Part shown: positions 1 through 4,918 of the stretch, piece after piece
Position numbering within the stretch: the stretch's first letter is position 1
How the letters are laid out: every line of letters begins with the position of its first letter
DNA from: Pseudoselenomonas ruminantium
GTDB lineage: Bacteria > Bacillota > Negativicutes > Selenomonadales > Selenomonadaceae
Length of the DNA: 6,567 bases
Reading direction: 5' to 3'
Assembly: GCA_002448495.1 (NCBI GenBank)
Contig: DJYL01000060.1
Span: 4,895 to 11,461 of the forward strand
Made by a program: the position numbers and the translations under genes
Notes under the pieces: generated by a model
What the model was told of the DNA's origin: nothing
Databases searched by the model: none
Seen by the model: the letters and a program-made list of their open reading frames with translations, nothing else

Positions 1-1
1 A

Positions 2-565
2 CTTATGGCGCGGCTGGTGCATTTTATCGAAAGAACAACGCAGGAATTAGAGGAGTCCAACCGCCAGCTGACCTATCTTGCGCAGATTGACCGGCTCACC
101 GGGCTGTTTAACCGCGGTGAAACGGAACATACATTAAAGACGATGCTTTCACAGGCGCATGAGTTTGGTGAACCGTTGTCCGTGTTAATGATGGATGTGG
201 ATGATTTCAAGACCATCAATGACAGCTATGGACATGCTGTGGGTGATGATACCTTAAAGACCATTGCACAAGTATTGCAGAAGAATACTCGCCGGGGGAC
301 GGATATTCCCGGCCGCTGGGGCGGGGATGAGTTCTTTGTCATCTTCTCCGGTATTGCCAGTGACAAGGCAAGGGAGATTGCTGAGCGCATTGCCCGCCTG
401 ATTGAAAAAAAGTCTGTGCTGCCGGATGGTTCGCGGGTTACCGTCAGCATCGGTGTGGTTACGGCAGCGTCGGATGATACACCGGATACACTCTTTAAGC
501 GTGCGGATGCGGCGCTTTATGATGCCAAATTGATTCGTGGCAAGAATAATGTAGTCGTACATTGA
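2..565 (+). CDS. Diguanylate cyclase (GGDEF domain), C-terminal part, 5' truncated by window edge
   Basis: This is the C-terminal part of a protein predicted to make the second messenger c-di-GMP from two GTP. The frame is open to the window edge, so the ATG at 5 is probably an internal methionine. Numbering from that ATG, residues 4-28 look like a helical, coiled-coil linker joining a missing sensor or membrane part to the catalytic domain. The domain opens with the usual DRLTGLFNR (29-37). D64 in MMDVDDFK is the expected metal ligand, INDSYGH (71-77) fits the substrate site, and GGDEF (106-110) is intact. RGTD (97-100) lies exactly five residues before GGDEF and matches the RxxD inhibitory I-site, so product feedback is expected. 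No EAL domain follows. The gene ends before a likely terminator and seems transcriptionally separate from the next cluster. The input signal cannot be told from here. Confidence 0.93.
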   Translation, partial: LMARLVHFIERTTQELEESNRQLTYLAQIDRLTGLFNRGETEHTLKTMLSQAHEFGEPLSVLMMDVDDFKTINDSYGHAVGDDTLKTIAQVLQKNTRRGTDIPGRWGGDEFFVIFSGIASDKAREIAERIARLIEKKSVLPDGSRVTVSIGVVTAASDDTPDTLFKRADAALYDAKLIRGKNNVVVH

Positions 566-568
566 GGT

Positions 569-606
569 AAGCCTGTGGATTCGGTAAGAGTCCATGGGCT
601 TTATTA
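569..606 (+). terminator. Probable intrinsic terminator after the GGDEF gene
   Basis: Arms 569-579 and 591-601 pair over 11 positions (nine Watson-Crick and two G-U pairs) around an 11-base loop, starting four bases after the TGA stop. The following tract TTTATTA is only moderately T-rich, so termination may be partial. Position and orientation fit the end of the diguanylate cyclase transcript. Confidence 0.55.
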
Positions 607-679
607 ATGAATATTGTCTTTAATAGCAGGACTTTTTTAGCTGGTATCGTATAAATGTACATAGAAGGAGGAATCTTTT

Positions 680-952
680 GTGGCAAAATTGGGTGGACAT
701 GGTTATGGCATGGCTGTTTTATTTGTGGTGATTGGTGCGATTTTAGGTGGTATTCTGGGGCAGCTGCTTAGCGGCGTGGAGGCTTTGAGCAGTGTAATGC
801 CTTATCTGGTGAATACCTTTCCGGTGTTTGATACACAGACCTTTACGATTAATCTCTATGTGATTCAGCTTACGTTGGGTCTGGCTTTCGCGCCCAATCT
901 CATGAGTATTCTGGGAATTGTCATTGCGCTGATTCTGTTTCGCCGCTACTAA
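680..952 (+). CDS. Small two-helix membrane protein, DUF4321-like
   Basis: This 90-residue hydrophobic protein has no established function. The start is GTG, set by a strong ribosome site (AGAAGGAGG, 663-671) eight bases upstream. A first membrane helix covers about residues 10-30 and is glycine-rich, with a GxxxG-type face (GAILGGILG, 19-27). A polar loop of about 30 residues follows, then a second hydrophobic stretch at about 58-87 ending in the basic tail RRY. There is no cleavable signal, cysteine pair or catalytic motif. Length, two-helix layout and position directly upstream of maf, radC and mreB agree with the DUF4321 family of Firmicutes, which I recall from this neighbourhood; that assignment is from memory and needs a profile search. 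Only 17 bases separate it from maf, so the two are very likely cotranscribed. A structural or modulatory role in the envelope is a guess from context. I could not find a convincing promoter in the upstream gap. Confidence 0.78.
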   Translation: MAKLGGHGYGMAVLFVVIGAILGGILGQLLSGVEALSSVMPYLVNTFPVFDTQTFTINLYVIQLTLGLAFAPNLMSILGIVIALILFRRY

Positions 953-960
953 GAAGGAGG
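951..960 (+). promoter_or_regulatory. Ribosome binding site that decides the maf start
   Basis: AAGAAGGAGG begins inside the stop codon of the DUF4321-like gene. It lies nine bases before ATG 970 but only three before the in-frame TTG 964, so ATG 970 is the better start. The Maf family N-terminus (M-x-ILASxSPRR) also agrees with ATG 970. Confidence 0.75.
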
Positions 961-969
961 TTATTGTTT

Positions 970-1560
970 ATGTTTATTTTGGCATCCGGTTCGCCACGGA
1001 GGAAGGAACTTCTTCAGCAGATTAATGTCCGTTTCGATATTCGCATCAGTACAGCGGAGGAAATTTCGGGGGAGGAGCTGGCACCGGCGGAACTGGTGGT
1101 ACAAAATGCTGCTGCCAAGGCTCAGGCCGTAGCAAGACTTTACCCCAATCAAGCTGTACTCGGCGCGGATACGGTGGTAACACTTGACGGGCATACCTAT
1201 GGAAAACCGGACAATCGTGAAGATGCAGTGCGGATGCTCAGGGAATTCTCCGGCAGAACCCATCAGGTGCTTACGGGCATAGCCTGGGTATATAATGGAC
1301 ATCTGTTTACCGATGTGGTCACAACAGATGTGGAGTTTTCGCCTATGGCCGAAACGGAAATCGAGCGTTATGTGGATAGCGGGGAGCCGATGGATAAGGC
1401 CGGTGCTTATGCCATTCAGGGCGGTGCGGCAGAATTTATCGCAGGCATTCATGGCTCGTATTCCAATGTGGTAGGATTGCCTCTCAATGCGGTTGTACGG
1501 CTGGCGCGAAAGGCAGGCGTAAATTTGTATGGCGATTATGGTGAGGGATTTGCCCACTGA
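970..1560 (+). CDS. maf: Maf family nucleoside triphosphate pyrophosphatase (dTTP/UTP type)
   Basis: Cytosolic Maf/HAM1-fold enzyme of 196 residues, expected to hydrolyse dTTP, UTP and some modified nucleotides to the monophosphate and pyrophosphate. The N-terminus FILASGSPRRKELL (2-15) is the family signature. NAAAKAQAV (46-54) supplies the conserved lysine, GADTVV (65-70) carries the presumed catalytic Asp67, and GKPDNREDA (78-86) and SGRTHQVLTG (94-103) follow in the usual order. The segment MDKAGAYAIQGGAA (141-154), with Gln150 after AYAI, is typical of the YhdE/B. subtilis Maf subgroup; the YceF (7-methyl-GTP) subgroup has a different sequence here. Length is normal. The name comes from septum inhibition on overexpression in B. 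subtilis, which suits the mre neighbourhood, but a division role here is inference. The 3' end overlaps radC by 32 bases, suggesting translational coupling. Confidence 0.94.
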   Translation: MFILASGSPRRKELLQQINVRFDIRISTAEEISGEELAPAELVVQNAAAKAQAVARLYPNQAVLGADTVVTLDGHTYGKPDNREDAVRMLREFSGRTHQVLTGIAWVYNGHLFTDVVTTDVEFSPMAETEIERYVDSGEPMDKAGAYAIQGGAAEFIAGIHGSYSNVVGLPLNAVVRLARKAGVNLYGDYGEGFAH

Positions 1561-2218
1561 GGAACGGCCAAGAGAAAAGCTTTTGCTTCAGGGGCCGCGG
1601 GCACTTAGCAATGCAGAGCTTTTGGCCATTTTATTGCGCAGCGGCACGAAAAAAAAATCGGTGCTGCGCGTAGCTGAGGAAATTTTGGCGCATATTAAAG
1701 AACAGGGGCTTTCGGCCATGGCGCATATCTCCGTGGCGGAACTGGCTAAGATTGACGGTGTGGGGCAGGTAAAAGCTGCCACCTTGCAGGCGGCCATCGA
1801 GCTGGGACGGAGGCTTGCCATGCAGAGCGCGGGAAAAATACAGGTAATTCATGGCCCGGAGGATGTAGCGCAGTTTGCCATGCCACGCTTTCGTTTTGAG
1901 CAGAAGGAGCATTTTGCGGTCATGCTCTTAAATACCAAGAATCATATTATCGGTATGCCGGAAGTGTCGGTAGGGAGCTTATCTGCATCGGTCGTGCATC
2001 CGCGGGAAGTATTTCGGGCCGCGATTGACTACGCGGCGGCCTCGATGATTCTGTTGCATAATCATCCCAGTGGTGACCCCACGCCCAGCCGGGAAGATAT
2101 TGCTGTAACAGAGCGGCTGGTTAAGGCGGGCAAGGTCATGGATATTCCTGTCCTTGATCATGTGGTTATAGGCAATGAGCGTTTTACCAGCCTTAAGGAA
2201 AAAGGGCTTATACATTAA
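1529..2218 (+). CDS. radC: RadC family protein (JAMM/MPN+ metalloprotein)
   Basis: This 229-residue RadC homologue is of normal length and looks intact. The N-terminal part carries RDLPTEERPREKLL (6-19) and a helix-hairpin-helix-like segment around IDGVGQVKAATL (75-86), which may bind DNA. The C-terminal MPN+ domain holds the zinc-binding JAMM signature HNHPSGDPTPSRED (177-190): H177, H179 and D190, with E127 as the likely upstream acid. Despite the name, a role in radiation repair has been withdrawn for the E. coli protein, and the biochemical function remains unsettled. I chose ATG 1529 because AGGCAGG (1511-1517) lies 11 bases upstream; ATG 1538 would be 20 bases away. The start lies within the maf end, so the two are probably translated from one message. 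A nine-A run at 1649-1657 encodes Lys41-43. The gene is the last of its cluster before the mreB promoter region. Confidence 0.94.
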   Translation: MAIMVRDLPTEERPREKLLLQGPRALSNAELLAILLRSGTKKKSVLRVAEEILAHIKEQGLSAMAHISVAELAKIDGVGQVKAATLQAAIELGRRLAMQSAGKIQVIHGPEDVAQFAMPRFRFEQKEHFAVMLLNTKNHIIGMPEVSVGSLSASVVHPREVFRAAIDYAAASMILLHNHPSGDPTPSREDIAVTERLVKAGKVMDIPVLDHVVIGNERFTSLKEKGLIH

Positions 2219-2220
2219 TG

Positions 2221-2237
2221 AAATTTGTTGCAAATTT
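2221..2237 (+). repeat. Short perfect inverted repeat just after radC
   Basis: AAATTTG and CAAATTT (2221-2227 and 2231-2237) form a perfect 7-bp repeat with a 3-base centre, three bases after the radC stop. It is AT-rich and no T tract follows, so it is not a terminator by itself. It could protect the radC message end or bind a protein. Confidence 0.4.
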
Positions 2238-2261
2238 GTAAGAAAAAATATCGTTTGCCTG

Positions 2262-2290
2262 TTATCAAAATAACTATCTTGTGTTACAAT
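2262..2290 (+). promoter_or_regulatory. Sigma-A-type extended -10 promoter for mreB operon
   Basis: The -35 box TTATCA (2262-2267, four of six consensus bases) and -10 box TACAAT (2285-2290, five of six) are separated by exactly 17 bases. The -10 box is preceded by TGT, giving an extended -10. Transcription would start near 2297, leaving a leader of about 79 bases before mreB. This is the best promoter in the window and makes mreB the head of its own unit, although read-through from radC is possible. The elements sit within an inverted repeat listed separately. Confidence 0.72.
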
Positions 2291-2310
2291 AAGATAGTTA
2301 TTTTATTTTT
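2267..2310 (+). promoter_or_regulatory. Perfect 14-bp inverted repeat framing the mreB -10 box; operator or terminator candidate
   Basis: Arms 2267-2280 and 2291-2304 are perfectly complementary, and the 10-base centre (2281-2290) is exactly the extended -10 element. The right arm spans the expected transcription start and runs into T-rich sequence (2301-2310). As DNA this resembles a repressor operator. As RNA from radC read-through it would be a hairpin with a U tract, but only two of its 14 pairs are G-C, so it is a weak terminator. Either or both uses are possible; no regulator is identifiable from the window. Confidence 0.6.
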
Positions 2311-2317
2311 GAAGATA

Positions 2318-2340
2318 TGCGCCGCAGAACAGGCGGTGTA
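2318..2340 (+). other. Predicted hairpin in the mreB 5' leader
   Basis: TGCGCCGC (2318-2325) can pair with GCGGTGTA (2333-2340) over eight positions, including two G-U pairs, around a 7-base loop. It lies in the expected untranslated leader, about 16 bases before the ribosome site. No T tract follows, so it is not a terminator. It may affect message stability or translation, or may be incidental. Confidence 0.3.
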
Positions 2341-2375
2341 CATAGATGGTTTTCTGAAGGGAGTTTTTGGACAAA

Positions 2376-3416
2376 ATGTGGAGTCTGTTTGGTGGTTTTT
2401 CACACGATATGGGTATTGACCTGGGGACGGCGAATACGCTGGTTCATGTGAAGGGCAGAGGTATTGTGCTGCGTGAGCCTTCCGTAGTGGCAATCAAGAG
2501 TGATTCGGGTGAAGTTCTGGCTGTAGGTGAGGAAGCAAAGCAGATGATTGGCCGTACGCCGGGCAATATCATCGCTATTCGTCCGATGAAGGATGGCGTT
2601 ATTGCGGACTTTGATGTAACGCAGGCCATGCTCAAGTATTTCATCCGCAAGGCCATGAACACGAAATCCTTTGTTCGCCCCCGTGTGGTTGTCGGCGTGC
2701 CTTCCGGCGTTACGGAAGTGGAGAAGCGTGCGGTAATCGATGCAGCGCAGCAGGCTGGTGCCCGTGAAGCGTATCTGATTGAAGAACCGATGGCAGCAGC
2801 TATCGGCGCCGGTCTGCCGGTGGAAGAAGCTACGGGCAGCATGGTTGTCGATATCGGCGGCGGTACGACGGAAATCGCCGTTATCTCTCTGGGCGGTATT
2901 GTTACGAGCTGTTCCATCCGCATCGGCGGTGATGAAATGGATAATGCCATCATCCAGTACATCAAGCGGATGTATAACCTCATGATTGGTGAGCGCACAG
3001 CTGAGGAAATCAAAATGACCATTGGTACGGCTATCGTTACGCCGGAAGCCGACAAGACGATGGACATCCGCGGCCGCGATTTGGTATCCGGCCTGCCGAA
3101 GAACCTGACCATTCAGGCCAAGGAAATCCGCGAAGCGCTTAATGACCCCATTTACAAGATTATTGATGCCGTAAAGAGCACGCTCGAAAAGACTCCGCCG
3201 GAACTGGCTGCTGATGTTATGGATCACGGCATTATGATGACGGGCGGCGGTGCGCTCCTTACGAATCTGGATAAGCTCCTCTCCCATGAGACGGGAATGC
3301 CGGTGCTGGTATCTGAGGATGCGCTTTCCTGCGTAGGTGAGGGAACAGGGCGTTCTTTGGAAAATATTGAACTGTTAAAGCGTGTGGTTATGATCAGCAA
3401 AAAGCTGAGAAGTTAA
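2376..3416 (+). CDS. mreB: Rod shape-determining protein MreB (bacterial actin)
   Basis: Actin-like ATPase of 346 residues that forms membrane-bound filaments and guides the lateral wall synthesis complex. The N-terminus MWSLFGGF looks like an amphipathic or hydrophobic membrane anchor. Phosphate-1 motif GIDLGTAN is at 13-20, the conserved [10 protein letters not shown] at 135-144, phosphate-2 [15 protein letters not shown] at 157-171, and the adenosine motif [15 protein letters not shown] at 285-299, all intact. Length is normal for MreB. I prefer ATG 2376 over the in-frame TTG 2367: the ribosome site GAAGGGAG (2356-2363) leaves only three bases before the TTG but 12 before the ATG, which is slightly long yet workable. 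The gene heads the mreB-mreC-mreD-mrdA operon and has its own promoter. Paralogues such as Mbl or MreBH share these motifs, but the mreCD linkage favours MreB itself. Confidence 0.97.
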   Translation: MWSLFGGFSHDMGIDLGTANTLVHVKGRGIVLREPSVVAIKSDSGEVLAVGEEAKQMIGRTPGNIIAIRPMKDGVIADFDVTQAMLKYFIRKAMNTKSFVRPRVVVGVPSGVTEVEKRAVIDAAQQAGAREAYLIEEPMAAAIGAGLPVEEATGSMVVDIGGGTTEIAVISLGGIVTSCSIRIGGDEMDNAIIQYIKRMYNLMIGERTAEEIKMTIGTAIVTPEADKTMDIRGRDLVSGLPKNLTIQAKEIREALNDPIYKIIDAVKSTLEKTPPELAADVMDHGIMMTGGGALLTNLDKLLSHETGMPVLVSEDALSCVGEGTGRSLENIELLKRVVMISKKLRS

Positions 3417-3427
3417 GAAGCTGAACG

Positions 3428-4378
3428 ATGAGTAATCATGTAAGAAAAGATAAGGAAGACGGACGCAAGGGCTGGGCGATGGCGTTTGTCGTGGTCAGTC
3501 TCTTCTGCATCATCTTTTTTGCGGCTCGGGGGCGGTTTCAGGCTCCGGTCAGCAGTCAGTCGGTTTCTCTGGTATTGTCTCCTTTTCAACAGGGCGTGTC
3601 CTGGATTTCGGATGAATTGCGTCATGTTACAGAAGCGGTATGGGAAATGGCGACACTCTACGAACAGAACAAAATGCTCAGGAACGAAGTGGAACAGCTG
3701 CGGGGGATAAATCTGCAGGCCAATGAGGCTCTGGCTGAAAATGAACGATTGAGAAATATGATTGGCTATAAACAGTCAGCGCATCAGTTTGATATGGTAG
3801 CAGCCAGAGTTATTGGCAGGGAATCGGATACCTGGTCACGTATGATTGTCATTGACCGGGGCACGATGAGCGGCATTGCCAATGATATGCCTGTCGTAAC
3901 CCCGCAGGGGCTGGTCGGCCGTGTCGTGGAAGCCGGACTGAATTCTTCTAAGGTGCAGCTCATCCTTGATCCCCGTTCTTCCGTGGGAACGATTGTGCAG
4001 CGGGCGCAGTCCCGCGTTACCGGCATCGTACAGGGCGATATGGACAACCCCACCATGCCGCAGATGGTGAACATTCCCAAAAATGCGGATGTCGTGGAAG
4101 GGGATGTCATCGTTACTTCTGGTTTCGGCGGTGTTTATCCCAAGGGGATTATTGTGGGCTTGGTGAGCAGTCTGAAAAATGATGCCGGCGGTTTGTTGAA
4201 AATCGGCGTGCTGGAAGCGGCTGTGGATTTTCAAAAGCTGGAAGATGTGCTGGTTATTACGGCTTCCCGGGAGGCGCCGCCGGAACCCATCAAGCCGCCC
4301 CAGCAGACTCCGGGCACGGAAACGGATCCCGTAACAGGGGAAAAAATAGACGATAAAAAGGCGGAGGGGCAGCAATGA
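3428..4378 (+). CDS. mreC: Rod shape-determining protein MreC
   Basis: Bitopic membrane protein of 316 residues that links cytoplasmic MreB to the extracytoplasmic PBP2 complex. A basic N-terminal tail (1-15) precedes one membrane helix at about 16-33. A coiled coil for dimerisation spans about 62-112 and is rich in Glu, Leu and Asn (for example EQLRGINLQANEALAENERL, 89-108). The beta-barrel MreC core runs from about 121 to 278 and includes VVTPQGLVGRVVEAG (156-170), LILDPRSSVG (178-187) and VTSGFGGVYPKGIIVG (229-244), all characteristic. Residues 279-316 form a proline-rich then charged, probably disordered tail outside the membrane. The ATG is 11 bases after mreB; the upstream ribosome site is weak (AAGAAG at best), so translation may depend on coupling to mreB. 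The stop overlaps mreD by 4 bp. Confidence 0.96.
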   Translation: MSNHVRKDKEDGRKGWAMAFVVVSLFCIIFFAARGRFQAPVSSQSVSLVLSPFQQGVSWISDELRHVTEAVWEMATLYEQNKMLRNEVEQLRGINLQANEALAENERLRNMIGYKQSAHQFDMVAARVIGRESDTWSRMIVIDRGTMSGIANDMPVVTPQGLVGRVVEAGLNSSKVQLILDPRSSVGTIVQRAQSRVTGIVQGDMDNPTMPQMVNIPKNADVVEGDVIVTSGFGGVYPKGIIVGLVSSLKNDAGGLLKIGVLEAAVDFQKLEDVLVITASREAPPEPIKPPQQTPGTETDPVTGEKIDDKKAEGQQ

Positions 4379-4875
4379 ATAACTTTGGCAAGCTGGCTGC
4401 TTTTGTAATCCTGCTCTATGTTTTACAAACTTCATTTTTTTCTCTGATAGCCTATCATGGCATCAGTCCGGACTTTATGCTGCTGCTTACCGTATCCTTT
4501 GCTTTTTTGCGCGGGATGGAGCAGGGCACGCTTATGGGCTTTTCAACGGGGCTTTTGACCGACCTGGCTACAGGAACTTTTTTTGGCATACATGCGTTTA
4601 CTTATCTGCTGATGGGAAATTTGTGCGGACGCTTTGCCAACCGCATTTACAAGGACCAGTTTTTTTTGCCGGTGTTTGCCTCCTTGGGCGTAACTGCGCT
4701 AAACTATTTTATTTTGGCATTACTTATGGTATTATTAGGGTATCGCTTTAATCCAATCAGCAATGTGCAGGCAACTTTGCTGCCCATGCTGATTTATCAG
4801 CTGGCGTTTGCCTATCCGGTACATTATTGGACCTATAAATTGGATAAGAACATCAGCTCAAATGAAACAAATTGA
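4375..4875 (+). CDS. mreD: Rod shape-determining protein MreD
   Basis: Integral membrane protein of 166 residues, a core partner of MreC in the elongation complex. I see about five to six hydrophobic segments (roughly 7-26, 31-46, 52-66, 70-84, 97-122 and 131-150). The family signature is clear: SPDFMLLL (31-38), FLRGMEQGTLMGFSTGLLTD (44-63) and FFGIHAFTYLLMG (69-81). Length is normal. The start ATG shares the ATGA overlap with the mreC stop, and a strong site GGAGG (4363-4367) lies seven bases upstream within mreC, so translation is both coupled and independently supported. The tail (about 155-166) is polar. A hairpin and T-rich tract follow the stop directly. Confidence 0.95.
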   Translation: MNNFGKLAAFVILLYVLQTSFFSLIAYHGISPDFMLLLTVSFAFLRGMEQGTLMGFSTGLLTDLATGTFFGIHAFTYLLMGNLCGRFANRIYKDQFFLPVFASLGVTALNYFILALLMVLLGYRFNPISNVQATLLPMLIYQLAFAYPVHYWTYKLDKNISSNETN

Positions 4876-4876
4876 T

Positions 4877-4904
4877 TAAGGCACCGCAGGGTGCCTTATT
4901 TTAT
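4877..4904 (+). terminator. Intrinsic terminator or attenuator between mreD and mrdA
   Basis: TAAGGCACC (4877-4885) and GGTGCCTTA (4890-4898) form a perfect 9-bp stem with five G-C pairs and a GCAG tetraloop, followed by TTTTAT. The T-rich stretch TTATTTTAT overlaps the end of the stem. It starts two bases after the mreD stop, and the mrdA ribosome site begins immediately after it. Because mrdA follows in the same direction with no room for a promoter in between, partial termination (attenuation) seems more likely than a full operon end. Confidence 0.72.
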
Positions 4905-4911
4905 GGGAGAG
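4905..4911 (+). promoter_or_regulatory. Ribosome binding site that decides the TTG start of mrdA
   Basis: GGGAGAG sits right after the terminator tract; its GGAG core (4906-4909) is nine bases before TTG 4919. The only in-frame stop upstream is TAA at 4877-4879, and no ATG or GTG lies between that stop and the membrane helix, so TTG 4919 is the only sensible start. Confidence 0.72.
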
Positions 4912-4918
4912 ATACTTT

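Noticed and set aside
602..671. Promoter for the DUF4321-maf-radC cluster
   Set aside because: Individual boxes exist (TTTAAT at 619-624, TATAAA at 650-655, TTGTCT at 614-619) but none pair at 16-18 base spacing, so I cannot support one.
961..1557. Minus-strand frame of 198 codons
   Set aside because: It is the exact antisense shadow of maf, which has all family motifs.
2267..2304. Minus-strand promoter from the palindrome
   Set aside because: A weak TTGTAA and GATAAC pair can be read at 17-base spacing on the opposite strand, but it matches poorly and would only run antisense into radC.
2219..2375. Riboswitch or small RNA in the mreB leader
   Set aside because: The leader is too short and shows only one simple hairpin, with none of the conserved cores of known riboswitch classes that I recognise.
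2225..2419. Plus-strand frame of 64 codons across the radC-mreB gap
   Set aside because: It runs through the promoter and leader, overlaps mreB out of frame, lacks a ribosome site and starts at a non-ATG codon.
2400..3287. Open frame of 295 codons on the minus strand
   Set aside because: It mirrors mreB, is low-complexity in composition (many His, Asn, Arg), and has no ribosome site or family resemblance.
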